Source: Komarekiella delphini-convector SJRDD-AB1 (GTDB lineage: Bacteria; Cyanobacteriota; Cyanobacteriia; Cyanobacteriales; Nostocaceae). From it: a stretch of 64,000 nt of DNA. The stretch lies in NCBI RefSeq assembly GCF_014831675.1, contig NZ_VJXY01000035.1, positions 1 to 64,000 on the forward strand, in the 5' to 3' direction. The notes beneath the pieces are model-generated. The model searched no databases, had not been told where the DNA came from, and was given only the letters and a program-made list of their open reading frames with translations. Shown piece by piece: positions 9,158 to 18,929 of this stretch (the stretch's first letter is position 1; every line of letters begins with the position of its first letter). A program made the translations under genes and the position numbers.

Positions 9158-10103
9158 GATCAATTGGTTAAGTGTAATAGCAACTGAGGAGTAACTTACT
9201 TAAAGTATGAAGTATAAACTTTCAAAGCTGAATTACTTAGAATAAAATACACTGCTTAGAAACAACTGGCGTCAGCAGTCTTCCGTAGAGGTCGGACTTA
9301 CATACAAAGACATACTTAACTTGATTTTCACACTCTGCCCTCAGTAAGAATGTGTGAAAAAAGTGAGAAATTCAACAATAGCGGGTATAAACTTGCTTTG
9401 TTGATTTTACTTAGTTTACTGAAGACAAAGAAGTCCCAGCAACAGCGGTATGCCATGCCACATAGTGGTCTGCCGTCCGCCTTTAGCCCTAACCAACACA
9501 CGGGAGGGTTTGACAAATGCGGATGCTCTGAAAATTTGTTGTATGAATTAGAACTTCTAAACAAGTCTGTCAGCTTATTTATTTGCCGCTAGTATCATAG
9601 AATAATCAGCTACTTCTGTGCCCTTATTCACAGGTGTTTTACCAATACGGTTTGTATAAGCACTCTTCCACATTTACTGTGGTCTGGGCAAAGGGCAAGG
9701 CAGAAAAGTGAATTCAAACATTTGCCTTTTTTCCTTTCCCTTTTAACCGAACCCCATTGGGTGTTTTACTGTCTGAGAACCAACTTAAAGATTACTTAAG
9801 CTGGGAATAGTATCCTCTCGGTTATAAATGAAGTAGTTAGAAGCAGCAATTCCCATACTCATCTTTGAAATATTGAGATTATTTACCTCAAGCAGAAAAA
9901 AATTTGAAATATACATCTAGTGGACGTACTTAATGTCAGTTAAGCTATCAATGGTTTGTTTGCCATAAGGGTTAGAGAATTAGTGAATGATAATTTTATG
10001 GAGAAATGTTTAAAGTTTGTATAAAAGCTTCAATAAATCTCACAAATGATTTTTTAGGCTATTTTTCGGTTAAATCTACTAAATCTCTGATGGTAATATT
10101 GCC
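9158..10103. other. Intergenic region between the kinase gene and prs
   Basis: About 950 bp between divergent genes. Open frames at 9328-9592 on both strands overlap each other and look like readings of one repeat-derived segment rather than genes. The only sequence with a protein-like look, near 9470-9515 (GGTCTGCCGTCCGCCTTTAG), resembles material scattered in Nostocales intergenic DNA. Promoters for both flanking genes must lie here, but I cannot place them with confidence. Confidence 0.4.
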
Positions 10104-11120
10104 ATGAATGCACATCGAGGATCTGCTGTGCTCAGTTCTGCAACTTTCAAAGTGCAACCAGCAGCAACAGGACTGACTGATAATCATCGCCTGCGGCTAT
10201 TTTCTGGCTCTGCGAATATACAACTGTCTCAAGAAGTCTCTCGTTATCTGGGTATGGACTTGGGGCCAATGATCCGCAAAAGATTTGCGGATGGAGAACT
10301 CTATGTTCAAATCCAGGAATCAATCCGTGGTTGTGATGTTTATTTGATCCAGCCATGTTGTCAGCCTGTGAACGATCACTTAATGGAATTATTAATTATG
10401 GTTGACGCCTGTCGTCGAGCTTCCGCGCGGCAGGTGACAGCAGTAATTCCCTATTATGGTTATGCCCGCGCTGACCGGAAAACGGCAGGACGAGAGTCAA
10501 TAACTGCTAAGTTGGTTGCTAACCTGATCACCGAAGCAGGTGCTAACCGAGTTCTGGCAATGGATTTGCACTCGGCTCAAATTCAAGGCTATTTCGATAT
10601 ACCCTTTGACCATGTTTACGGTTCGCCAGTACTGCTGGATTATCTAGCAAGCAAAGAACTATCTGACCTTGTGGTTGTTTCCCCTGATGTCGGCGGCGTT
10701 GCACGGGCTAGGGCGTTTGCGAAAAAGCTGGGTGATGCGCCACTGGCAATTATTGACAAACGTCGCCAAGCACACAATGTTGCTGAAGTGTTAAATGTCA
10801 TCGGCGATGTTAAGGGCAAAACGGCAGTGTTAGTGGACGACATGATCGACACTGGGGGAACAATTGCCGAAGGGGCGCGATTGCTACGTGAGGAGGGAGC
10901 AAGTCAAGTATATGCGTGTGCAACTCATGCAGTGTTCTCACCACCTGCAATTGAGAGATTGTCTAGTGGCTTGTTTGAGGAAGTCGTTGTCACCAATACA
11001 ATCCCGATCGCAGAAAACAATCGTTTTCCACAACTAGTGGTGCTTTCTGTGGCTAATTTGCTTGGAGAAACCATTTGGCGGATTCACGAAGATACCTCAG
11101 TCAGTAGTATGTTCCGTTAA
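10104..11120 (+). CDS. prs: Ribose-phosphate pyrophosphokinase (PRPP synthetase)
   Basis: A 338-residue enzyme making PRPP from ribose 5-phosphate and ATP for purine, pyrimidine, histidine and tryptophan synthesis. Family motifs are FADGELYVQI, the ATP-site PYYGYARADRK, DLHSAQIQGYFDIP and the PRPP loop VLVDDMIDTGGTI. The N-terminus carries about 25 residues before the LRLFSGSANIQL core, an extension I associate with cyanobacterial versions. It stands alone, convergent with the HD-domain gene downstream. Confidence 0.95.
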   Translation: MNAHRGSAVLSSATFKVQPAATGLTDNHRLRLFSGSANIQLSQEVSRYLGMDLGPMIRKRFADGELYVQIQESIRGCDVYLIQPCCQPVNDHLMELLIMVDACRRASARQVTAVIPYYGYARADRKTAGRESITAKLVANLITEAGANRVLAMDLHSAQIQGYFDIPFDHVYGSPVLLDYLASKELSDLVVVSPDVGGVARARAFAKKLGDAPLAIIDKRRQAHNVAEVLNVIGDVKGKTAVLVDDMIDTGGTIAEGARLLREEGASQVYACATHAVFSPPAIERLSSGLFEEVVVTNTIPIAENNRFPQLVVLSVANLLGETIWRIHEDTSVSSMFR

Positions 11121-11203
11121 CAAGTAAAAGACTGTGATTATTGTTACAGTCTTGCATGAACAAGTATGAAGTGTGGAGTATGAAATTTTTCAGCCTTCAT
11201 GCT

Positions 11204-11776
11204 TCATTTTTTATGAGATGCTAATGTTTCTACCTCAGAAACCACTCGTTCTAATTCTGCAACGATCACATCATCTCTAGTCTTTTTGAAGGCATCCACA
11301 AGCGCTCGATAATACCAAAGAGTACCTTCTCTACCCCCGTGAAAGCGTTCCCAAAGTGATTCGCCCAACACGCGATAATCTTTGAGAATTGAGCGAGCAT
11401 TGTAAAGTTTATCGGCTACTGATACAAGTAGTACTGATGAAGAAGCAGTAGGTATATGAGCAATGTATGCTTCCTTACGCTTTCGCCAAGGGGGTTTAGG
11501 TATTGCGTCGGCGTCAGTACAACCATCTACAATTTCTGTCACCTTGTCCCCAAAACGGCGGCGAATTTCTTCGCGTGTTGCAGCACCGCCTTGATCTTCT
11601 ACAGCATCGTGCAAAAGAGCTGCTATGGCTTCATCTTCATTTGCTCCGTATTCTAAAGCAATACTGGTAACACCCAACAAATGGGAGATATAGGGGACAC
11701 CTGAACCTTTACGAACTTGGTTGGCGTGGAGTTGTGTAGCGTAGACAAGGGCTGCGGTAAAGCGTTCTGAAAGCAT
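11204..11776 (-). CDS. HD-domain protein resembling small alarmone hydrolases
   Basis: A 190-residue protein from ATG 11776 (MLSERFTAAL); the open frame extends further upstream but without family-like sequence. It shows the HD-fold motifs of the (p)ppGpp hydrolase half of RelA/SpoT: histidine in PYISHLLGV, the metal pair in LLHDAVED and the VSVADKLYNARSILKD segment. No synthetase, TGS or ACT domain is present, so it matches stand-alone small alarmone hydrolases. Many HD proteins of this shape are only annotated as phosphohydrolases, so ppGpp activity is an inference. Confidence 0.8.
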   Translation of the reverse strand: MLSERFTAALVYATQLHANQVRKGSGVPYISHLLGVTSIALEYGANEDEAIAALLHDAVEDQGGAATREEIRRRFGDKVTEIVDGCTDADAIPKPPWRKRKEAYIAHIPTASSSVLLVSVADKLYNARSILKDYRVLGESLWERFHGGREGTLWYYRALVDAFKKTRDDVIVAELERVVSEVETLASHKK

Positions 11777-12145
11777 TATATGCATAGTTGTCGTCAGATA
11801 TCGCACTTTATACTGAAAATTATGCGATCGCACTGCTTTTAGTATAATTTTGAAGGCAAACCGCAGAGGCGAGATTTTGATTAGCGCCAAATTTTACAAT
11901 TTCCCAAGCTATTGAATTCAAACTAATGGCAGTAAAAGTTTGCTCTCAAATAGCCATCTTTCATTTGTAATTGAGCAGATATAAAATTTTTTAAAATCAG
12001 CAAATTAGCAAAATTTAAACTTTTATACGTACAATATATAAAAATTGTCTTCGCGCTCTAATTTAAGCTGATTTTCAGCAATTAATTTAGATGTGCTAGA
12101 CCATTGTGGATATTTCCACAGCTAAGTATTTAATTAGAAAACAAC
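11777..12145. other. AT-rich intergenic region between divergent genes
   Basis: About 370 bp separating the HD gene and the acyltransferase gene. It holds one HIP1-like site near 11824 and should contain both promoters. No repeat or RNA signature is seen. Confidence 0.4.
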
Positions 12146-13240
12146 ATGGGATTATTAAGAGTTCTTTTAGCATTGACAGTTGTAGTAGCTCACTCAAACG
12201 CTATTTTTGGATTTAATTTTACACAAGGAGTCGTCGCTGTTCAGACCTTTTTTATTATATCTGGGTTTTACATGACGATGATTTTAGAAAAAAAATATAT
12301 TGGTAAAGGTAGCTATAAGTTATTTCTTTCCAATAGGATGCTTCGACTTTATCCTATTTATTGGGTAGTACTTATTATCACAATACTTGTCAATTTAGTT
12401 GCAGTTTTTGTCATAGATAAACCTGTGACTCTTTCTTATTATATTGATTATTTTTCTGAAATGAGCTTTGGTACATTCTTGTTTACAGTTATCACGAATA
12501 TCATCTTGCTTGGACAAGACGTTGTTATGTTCTTAGGGTTAAATCCTGAAACAGGAAACATGTTTTTTACAAGTGATTATTTCAAGACTGACCCAGAATT
12601 TTGGAGATTTTTATTTATTCCTCAGGCATGGACTTTAGGTATTGAACTATCATTTTATTTAATTGCTCCATTTCTTGTCCGCAGAAAGACATCGACAATA
12701 TTAACGTTGATATTTATTAGCTTGTTGCTTAGAGTATACATATATTTTTATCTGGGATTGACTAATGATCCGTGGATTCATAGATTCTTTCCTACAGAAC
12801 TAGCTTTATTTCTTTTGGGAACTATTTCTTATAGAATTTACTCAAAAATAGCAAATAAAAAAATTAGAAAGATAGAATTATCAATTACAGTAGCATTCCT
12901 TTTGGCTACTATTTTCTACCAGTTTATTCCAGATTTTTATAAGATGTGGAGTTTTTACATATTCTCATGCTTATCAATACCATTTATTTTTAAAGTTACA
13001 AAAGATTCAAAATTTGATATGCGTCTTGGAGAGTATTCATATCCTATTTATATTGTTCATAGGATTGTTATTCAAGTGCTCACACCACTTACTGATCGCT
13101 TGAGAATTGATGATTACAGAGGTGAGTTGGCGACAGTATTATCATTTTTTGCCGCATTTCTATTAATAAAATATGTCTCTGACCCAATAGAAAAAATTCG
13201 TCAGTTAATATTTAAAAACGCTAAAAAGACTATGGTTTAA
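12146..13240 (+). CDS. Membrane acyltransferase 3 family protein
   Basis: A 364-residue, multi-span protein with about ten hydrophobic helices. The N-terminal RVLLALTVVVAHS carries the R-x(n)-H pattern characteristic of acyltransferase-3 (OafA/NodX-like) proteins, which O-acylate sugars or other envelope molecules. FIPQAWTLGIELSFYL matches the conserved W-x-L-x-x-E-x-x-F/Y segment. The gene is clearly more AT-rich than prs or typA on either side, which hints at a different origin. No glycan-synthesis genes are adjacent, so the acceptor is unknown. Confidence 0.88.
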   Translation: MGLLRVLLALTVVVAHSNAIFGFNFTQGVVAVQTFFIISGFYMTMILEKKYIGKGSYKLFLSNRMLRLYPIYWVVLIITILVNLVAVFVIDKPVTLSYYIDYFSEMSFGTFLFTVITNIILLGQDVVMFLGLNPETGNMFFTSDYFKTDPEFWRFLFIPQAWTLGIELSFYLIAPFLVRRKTSTILTLIFISLLLRVYIYFYLGLTNDPWIHRFFPTELALFLLGTISYRIYSKIANKKIRKIELSITVAFLLATIFYQFIPDFYKMWSFYIFSCLSIPFIFKVTKDSKFDMRLGEYSYPIYIVHRIVIQVLTPLTDRLRIDDYRGELATVLSFFAAFLLIKYVSDPIEKIRQLIFKNAKKTMV

Positions 13241-13290
13241 GAATCAAACTAGTACATAGTCACATAAATCAAAGATACCATTCTAAAACT

Positions 13291-13318
13291 AATAAAGCCT
13301 TTGTAGAAAGGCTTTATT
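13291..13318 (+). terminator. Hairpin downstream of the acyltransferase gene
   Basis: AATAAAGCCTTT and AAAGGCTTTATT form a 12-bp perfect stem around a GTAG loop, starting 50 bp after the stop and followed by GATTTTGG. The weak U-tract makes it a probable rather than certain intrinsic terminator. Confidence 0.6.
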
Positions 13319-13788
13319 GATTTTGGATTCTGTGCAAAGGCGCTAATTGAGAGTTGGCGTAAAATGTCACAATAAAAGACTTAATAATTTAAATATCAAC
13401 AAAATCATCTTTGCAAACTTAAGCACCAAGTATACATAACTCTTATATAGGGTAAACCACCTATTTGATACAGGCGAAAATTTTGTCAAATTGTTTCGTA
13501 TGCCCAACCTAATAACTAGGGGCAATTGGTAAGCATAATTAAATTTGGCTGAGCCAAAAAAGCTGGAGTCTTTACAGAGTCAATATTTCAAAGCTAAGCA
13601 GACAATTCAGCTTCTCTAAGTTTTCTAAACCTATAGAGTTTACAAAAACTTCCTGGAATTGTGACGATTACGCTAGAATTGTTAAAGGTTCTTTACAGAA
13701 TTTGCTGATCATCCCCAATTCTGTTAGAAAAGCCTAGCATTCACAATGTAAATCTCAAAACCCCTTCTAGAGTTCACCAAAAGCTTCT
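13319..13788. other. Upstream region of typA
   Basis: About 470 bp without a gene. It should hold the typA promoter and leader. I see no riboswitch-like or repeat structure. Confidence 0.4.
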
Positions 13789-15579
13789 ATGACGCTCCCA
13801 ATTCGTAACGTCGCCATTATTGCCCACGTTGACCACGGCAAAACCACCCTGGTTGATGCACTTCTCAAACAATCCGGTATTTTCCGCGAAGGCGAAGACG
13901 TTCCGGATTGTGTCATGGATTCCAACGCTCTAGAACGGGAGCGGGGAATTACCATTTTGTCCAAAAATACAGCAGTTCGTTATAGAGAGACGCTGATCAA
14001 CATTGTCGATACTCCTGGACACGCTGACTTCGGTGGCGAAGTTGAACGCGTACTCGGCATGGTTGATGGGTGTCTTCTGATTGTCGATGCCAACGAAGGC
14101 CCCATGCCTCAAACACGCTTTGTGCTGAAAAAAGCTTTGGAAAAAGGTCTGCGCCCCATTGTTGTAATCAACAAAATCGACCGCGCCCAAGCTGATCCCC
14201 ACGTTGCTGTTGATAAAGTTTTAGATCTGTTCTTAGAATTAGGGGCAGATGAAGACCAGTGTGATTTTACTTATTTGTTTGCCTCCGGTATGGGAGGTTA
14301 TGCGAAGGAAAGCCTGGAAGCAGAATCGGTAGACATGCAACCCTTGTTTAACGCGATTTTGAAACATGTTCCACCACCTGTGGGCGACAGTAATAAACCC
14401 CTGCAATTGCAAGTCACAACCCTCGATTATTCGGAATATCTGGGACGGATTATCATCGGCAGAATCCATAACGGTACTATCCGCACCGGACAGCAAGCTG
14501 CTTTGATAACAGAAAATGGCAGCATTGTCAAAGGCAAAATTAGTAAGTTGATGGGTTTTGAGGGGCTAAAGCGGGTAGAAATGGAAGAAGCAACCGCAGG
14601 TTATATTGTTGCGGTGGCTGGTTTCGCTGACGCTTATATTGGGGAAACAATAACTGATCCCAATGAACCCCAAGCTTTGCCACTAATTAAAGTGGACGAA
14701 CCAACCTTACAAATGACCTTCTGGGTGAATGATTCGCCTTTTGCTGGTCAAGAAGGTAAATTGGTGACATCACGGCAAGTTCGCGATCGCCTATTCCGCG
14801 AACTAGAAACTAACGTCGCCCTGCGCGTCGAAGAAACCGATTCTCCTGATAAATTCCTGGTTTCTGGTCGTGGTGAACTACACTTAGGTATCTTAATCGA
14901 AACCATGCGTCGGGAAGGCTTCGAGTTTCAAGTATCTCAGCCACAAGTAATTTACCGAGAAGTCAACGGACAACCTTGTGAACCCTTTGAACTCTTAGTA
15001 CTAGACGTTCCTGCTGATGCTGTTGGTAGCTGTATCGAACGTCTGGGACAACGCAAAGGCGAAATGCAAGATATGCAGCCAGGTGGTAGCGATCGCACCC
15101 AGCTAGAGTTTGTCATTCCCGCCCGTGGCTTAATTGGCTTCCGGGGTGAATTCATGCGGATGACTCGCGGTGAAGGCATCATGAATCACAGCTTCTTAGA
15201 CTACCGTCAACTCAGTGGCGATATTGAAGCTCGTAATAAAGGCGTTTTAATTTCCTTTGAAGAGGGCGTCTCTACCTTCTACGCCATGAAGAACGCCGAA
15301 GATAGAGGCTCATTCTTTATTACTCCTGGTACTAAAGTTTACAGAGGCATGATTGTAGGCGAACACAATCGTCCTCAAGACTTGGAACTAAATATCTGCA
15401 AAACCAAGCAGTTAACCAACCACCGCGCCGCTGGTGGCGATGAATTAGTACAGTTGCAAGCGCCAATAGACATGAGCTTAGAGCGTGCTTTGGAATACAT
15501 TGGCCCTGATGAATTGGTGGAAGTCACACCTAAATCAATTCGTCTGCGGAAGATGTCGAAGAAGTTAGCGAAACGCTAA
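13789..15579 (+). CDS. typA: Ribosome-associated translational GTPase TypA/BipA
   Basis: A 596-residue GTPase of the elongation-factor superfamily. G motifs are visible: G1 [11 protein letters not shown]2 with RERGITI, G3 [12 protein letters not shown] and G4 NKIDR. They are followed by EF-G-like domains II, III and V and the BipA-specific C-terminal domain ([13 protein letters not shown] onward). It binds ribosomes and supports assembly and stress or low-temperature growth in bacteria where studied. Length and domains are standard. It is a single gene closed by a good terminator. Confidence 0.96.
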   Translation: MTLPIRNVAIIAHVDHGKTTLVDALLKQSGIFREGEDVPDCVMDSNALERERGITILSKNTAVRYRETLINIVDTPGHADFGGEVERVLGMVDGCLLIVDANEGPMPQTRFVLKKALEKGLRPIVVINKIDRAQADPHVAVDKVLDLFLELGADEDQCDFTYLFASGMGGYAKESLEAESVDMQPLFNAILKHVPPPVGDSNKPLQLQVTTLDYSEYLGRIIIGRIHNGTIRTGQQAALITENGSIVKGKISKLMGFEGLKRVEMEEATAGYIVAVAGFADAYIGETITDPNEPQALPLIKVDEPTLQMTFWVNDSPFAGQEGKLVTSRQVRDRLFRELETNVALRVEETDSPDKFLVSGRGELHLGILIETMRREGFEFQVSQPQVIYREVNGQPCEPFELLVLDVPADAVGSCIERLGQRKGEMQDMQPGGSDRTQLEFVIPARGLIGFRGEFMRMTRGEGIMNHSFLDYRQLSGDIEARNKGVLISFEEGVSTFYAMKNAEDRGSFFITPGTKVYRGMIVGEHNRPQDLELNICKTKQLTNHRAAGGDELVQLQAPIDMSLERALEYIGPDELVEVTPKSIRLRKMSKKLAKR

Positions 15580-15603
15580 GCTAAGAATTTTTAATTGATT
15601 TAG

Positions 15604-15627
15604 AAAGCCCGCATTAGCGGGCTTTTT
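15604..15627 (+). terminator. Rho-independent terminator of typA
   Basis: AAAGCCCGC, loop ATTA, GCGGGCTTT followed by further T residues: a 9-bp GC-rich stem with a U-tract, 25 bp after the typA stop. Confidence 0.92.
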
Positions 15628-15711
15628 CGTATGTTATTTATTTTGCTCACTCTCTTCTCCTGTGCGACGCTCAATCTCGTCTCGATAATCAAAGTTCGGT
15701 AAAATCAAGGT

Positions 15712-16005
15712 ATGAAATTCGAGTGGCATCAGCACAAGAACTAAGCAAATATTGCAAAGCACGGAATTGATTTTGCAGATGCGCCTAGAATTTTTAGGCT
15801 ACCACTCTGTATTTCTTTAGATGAAAGTCAAGACTATGGGGAAGATCGATGGATTGGGTTGGGAATACTTGATGGACGTGTTGTGGTTGTAGTTTTTACA
15901 GAACCAAACGAGCAAACAATCCGAATTATTTCACTTTGCAAAGCTCTGCCTTATGAACGAAAATGCTATGAACAATTCCTCAAGGACGAACTGGGACAAA
16001 GTTGA
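15712..16005 (+). pseudogene. brnT: BrnT-type toxin gene with an in-frame stop at codon 11
   Basis: ATG 15712 to TGA 16005 forms one frame of 98 codons, interrupted only by TAA at codon 11 (15742-15744). On either side the protein is clearly BrnT-like: MKFEWHQHKN before the stop, then ANIAKHGIDFADAPRIF, the central GRVVVVVFTE and the terminal IRIISLCKALPYERKCYEQF. BrnT is a ribonuclease toxin with a RelE-like fold. TAA at a position where Gln would fit suggests a CAA to TAA change. No downstream in-frame ATG would restore the N-terminal strand. The 3' end overlaps brnA, as in intact operons. Unless the stop is suppressed or a sequencing error, the toxin is dead. Confidence 0.85.
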
Positions 16006-16219
16006 CTCACTCACAGAGGAGGAAATCGACACATCTGATATTCCTCCATTAACTGAGGAGTTTTTCACTAAGTCACGGTGGTGGAAGCCCATAACACCAC
16101 TGAATGTTTTTATGCAAGTAGATCCAGACACGCTGGCTTGGTTCCAATCTCAAGGCGAGGATTATGAAAAGAAAATGGCTGCTGCACTACGAATTTATGC
16201 AGATGATCACAAGGTGTAG
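15953..16219 (+). CDS. brnA: BrnA-type antitoxin
   Basis: An 88-residue protein overlapping the 3' end of the broken brnT frame by 53 bp in another reading frame. The C-terminal half TPLNVFMQVDPDTLAWFQSQ plus YEKKMAAALRIYADDHK is the typical BrnA/CopG-like ribbon-helix-helix DNA-binding module; the acidic N-terminal half (EEEIDTSDIPPLTEEFF) is the toxin-binding part. ATG 15968 is an alternative start. BrnA normally neutralises BrnT and represses the operon; here it may be a remaining antitoxin without a working partner. Confidence 0.85.
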   Translation: MNENAMNNSSRTNWDKVDSLTEEEIDTSDIPPLTEEFFTKSRWWKPITPLNVFMQVDPDTLAWFQSQGEDYEKKMAAALRIYADDHKV

Positions 16220-16268
16220 TCTTAGACCAGATTCCGCTCGCAACTGAATGTAAATCAAAAACCTAATT

Positions 16269-16856
16269 ATGAAAAATATTGGGTTAACCCCAGGAAACAT
16301 TACAGTTTCAGAAAGCACGACTCTAGAGGAGTTCTTAAAACTTCCATACATTGAGGAGTCACCAGCTTGGGAATATATTAACGGAGAAGCAATTCAAAAA
16401 CCAATGGGAGGGGGTAAACACAGCTTATTGCAAAAACGTTTAGTAGCAGTAATTGATGCGTTAGGAAGTAACTACGAAGCTTTTCCTGAATTGCGCTGTA
16501 CCTGCGGTAATCGTTCAGTAGTTCCTGATGTGGTTGTTATTTCTACCAATCAACTACCACTGGATGAAAGCGGTGATCTTATGAGCAGTGGTATTGATTT
16601 TGCACCCGCTTGGGTAATAGAAATTCTTTCCCCGGCTCAAAGTCAAACTAAAGTAACTGGCAATATTTTACACTGTTTGAGAAATGGCAGTCAGTTAGGA
16701 TGGTTAATTGATCCAAGTGAACGCTCTATTTTAGTTTATCAGCCTAATTCTTTGCCAGATTTGTTAGTAGGAAAAGATATATTACCAGTATTAAAAGATA
16801 TGAATTTGAAACCCTCTGTCGATGAAATTTTTGCTTGGTTACAGCGGAAAAATTGA
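16269..16856 (+). CDS. Uma2-family (DUF820) putative nuclease
   Basis: A 195-residue protein of the very large cyanobacterial Uma2/DUF820 family, with a restriction-endonuclease-like PD-(D/E)xK fold. Typical elements are EYINGEAIQKPMGG, the ELRCTCGNRSVVPDVVVI strand with the catalytic-type Asp, PAWVIEILSPAQS with Glu, and LGWLIDPSERSILVY. No biochemical role is established for most members. It lies between brnTA and parDE, a typical setting. Confidence 0.88.
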   Translation: MKNIGLTPGNITVSESTTLEEFLKLPYIEESPAWEYINGEAIQKPMGGGKHSLLQKRLVAVIDALGSNYEAFPELRCTCGNRSVVPDVVVISTNQLPLDESGDLMSSGIDFAPAWVIEILSPAQSQTKVTGNILHCLRNGSQLGWLIDPSERSILVYQPNSLPDLLVGKDILPVLKDMNLKPSVDEIFAWLQRKN

Positions 16857-16937
16857 TATTATTCCTTCGGCTTAACAAGAAAAGGCAGGGTGAGTTTTTT
16901 TACTTAAAATGGTGAAAAATCTGAATAGAGGTTTTCT

Positions 16938-17204
16938 ATGAGCATTAGTCTCACACCCGATCAAGAACGCTTTATTCAAACCAAGCTCCAGGCTGGGAAA
17001 TATCGCTCCGCAGAGGAAGCCCTTGAAATGGCCCTACGATTACTGGATGAATATGATCGCGCTAATGCTGAATGGATCGAGGATGTGCGAGAAAAAATTG
17101 ATGCAGCGATTTTAGCTTCAGACCATACGTCACCTATTGATGGGGAAACGTTCGTAAACCAAATTTTAGAGCGATTTCGACAAGGATATCAAGCGCAAGC
17201 ATGA
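16938..17204 (+). CDS. ParD-family type II antitoxin
   Basis: An 88-residue protein. MSISLTPDQERFIQTKLQAG followed by YRSAEEALEMALRLLDEYD is the ribbon-helix-helix DNA-binding and dimerisation part of ParD antitoxins. The tail binds and blocks ParE. Its last codons overlap the toxin ATG by 4 bp (ATGA), the normal translational coupling. Confidence 0.88.
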   Translation: MSISLTPDQERFIQTKLQAGKYRSAEEALEMALRLLDEYDRANAEWIEDVREKIDAAILASDHTSPIDGETFVNQILERFRQGYQAQA

Positions 17205-17500
17205 GTCGCTACGTCATCAACATTCTTGCCAGCCGAGATATCAATGAAATTGCCGACTACTTTGCCGAAACTAATCTTGAAGCAGGAGAGCGATTTTTCA
17301 GTGAATTCAAACGCAAGTGCCAACAACTTGTTGCCTTTCCAAACAGCGGTAAAAGTTACGCGGAAATTCGTCCAGACCTCCGAGGATTGCCCTTGGAAAG
17401 CTACATTGTTTTCTACAAACTGCTAAATGATGGTATTGAAATTCTGCGGGTTGTGAGTGGTCGTCGCAACTTTTCGTCTCTTTTTGAGGAATCCAATTAA
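17201..17500 (+). CDS. ParE/RelE-family toxin
   Basis: A 99-residue protein. YVINILASRDINEIADYFAE is the N-terminal strand-helix of ParE toxins, and GLPLESYIVFYKLLNDGIEI with VVSGRRNF is the family's C-terminal sheet. ParE proteins poison DNA gyrase, RelE relatives cleave mRNA; which applies is not certain. The frame is full length and intact, unlike the nearby BrnT. Confidence 0.88.
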   Translation: MSRYVINILASRDINEIADYFAETNLEAGERFFSEFKRKCQQLVAFPNSGKSYAEIRPDLRGLPLESYIVFYKLLNDGIEILRVVSGRRNFSSLFEESN

Positions 17501-17565
17501 AAGCTTTTTTGGCGAACCCTTGAGACACTGTGAATTTCAGTCGGTGTTGGGCTAGAAAGGAAACT

Positions 17566-18723
17566 ATGAAAATCATCAAACCCATCACTAACTGGTTAGA
17601 AACCCGCGCTTGTGCTCCTGCATACAGCGGTTGGGTATTAGCCGGAACCGCTATTTGTTTTTTTGGGGCTGCCATCAATACGATGGCTGGCTGGTTGTAC
17701 GTTATCAGTGGCGTGAGTTTTGCTCTTTTGGGTGTAGCAGCGTTTTTACCACCGCGATCGCTCAGAGGTATATCGATCACGCGTCGTCCTATCCAGCCAG
17801 TGTCAGCAGGCAACGAATTGACTGTGGAATTAGAAATCTGCAATCAGGCACAACAGCCTGTAAGCTTATTGCAAATTGAGGATATATTACCTTTCGTCTT
17901 GGGAAAACCGATACAGAAAGCAATAGAGACAATTCCTAGTCAAGGAAGTTATCGCTGGATATACTACCAACCTACCCAGCGTCGGGGTGTTTATCGCTGG
18001 CATACAGTCGAACTCGCTACTGGTGCGCCTTTAGGATTATTCTGGTGTCGTCGTCAGCGTGAGTGTGCCGCGATCGCAATTGTTTATCCCACGGTGTTAC
18101 CCCTTGCTAAGTGCCCCCTAGTAGATGAAATGGGGCAAGAAGAAAGCAAGAAAGACGATCCTCGTGGTAGACCCTTGCAGACAGCAACAGCAGGGTTAGT
18201 GCGATCGCTACGTCCTTATCGTTTAGGAGATCCCACCCGCCTAATCCATTGGCGTACCAGCGCTCGCTATGGAGAATTAAGGGTACGGGAGTTAGAGATA
18301 GTTACAGGTGGACAAGAGATAATTATTGCCCTTGATAGTGCTGTTAATTGGGAAGAAGAGAACTTTGAGCAAGCAGTAATTACCGCAGCGTCATTGTATT
18401 TTTATGCACAACGTCAGCAAATACAAGTACAACTGTGGACAGCATTGACAGGTTTAATCAAAGGCGATCGCTTTATTTTAGAAACCTTAGCAGCAGCCAC
18501 CGCTCTGGAAGATGTCAACACAAAAGTTCCTGAAACCTACCCGTTGATTTGGCTAACTCAAAACTCTCTAAGCCTTTCTTCTCTTCCTCAAGGCAGCCGT
18601 TGGGTTTTGTGGCAAAATATTTCTTCCCCACCAGAACAAGTAATAATCAACTGGGACTACCCTGGCATCATTCTACAGAGTGATCAAGCTCTGCAACTCC
18701 AGCTACAAAAAACATTACGTTGA
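17566..18723 (+). CDS. DUF58 domain membrane protein
   Basis: A 385-residue protein from ATG 17566, chosen because GAAAGGA precedes it by 5 bp. Two N-terminal membrane helices (WVLAGTAICFFGAAINTMAG and the next span) are followed by a soluble region with the DUF58 signature LRPYRLGDPTRLIHWRTSAR and a von Willebrand A-like segment (IIIALDSAVNWEEE). DUF58 proteins usually accompany MoxR ATPases and transglutaminase-like proteins; none is adjacent here. Function unknown. Confidence 0.88.
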   Translation: MKIIKPITNWLETRACAPAYSGWVLAGTAICFFGAAINTMAGWLYVISGVSFALLGVAAFLPPRSLRGISITRRPIQPVSAGNELTVELEICNQAQQPVSLLQIEDILPFVLGKPIQKAIETIPSQGSYRWIYYQPTQRRGVYRWHTVELATGAPLGLFWCRRQRECAAIAIVYPTVLPLAKCPLVDEMGQEESKKDDPRGRPLQTATAGLVRSLRPYRLGDPTRLIHWRTSARYGELRVRELEIVTGGQEIIIALDSAVNWEEENFEQAVITAASLYFYAQRQQIQVQLWTALTGLIKGDRFILETLAAATALEDVNTKVPETYPLIWLTQNSLSLSSLPQGSRWVLWQNISSPPEQVIINWDYPGIILQSDQALQLQLQKTLR

Positions 18724-18929
18724 TCATCAATTTAAATTTTATGTCGTATTCAAGTTAAGTTTCTGTGATTTCCTAAATTTTGTTTGCTCCCCGCAGACCA
18801 GACATACAAGCCTTTAAGCAAAAGGAGGACAATTTAAGCAGCTAAGGTTGGGGAAATACCCCCAGTAATCCGCCAGTGAGGCTGAGGTACAATGCAAAGA
18901 AATATTTAAATTATGAGCGGCAAATCAAA

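Noticed and set aside
9328-9592. Opposing open frames of 78-80 codons on both strands
   Set aside because: They overlap each other almost completely, lack a ribosome binding site and show no family pattern; the segment looks repeat-derived.
11126-11151. AAGACTGT/ACAGTCTT hairpin after prs as a terminator
   Set aside because: The stem is short and no T-tract follows; kept out of the feature list as too weak.
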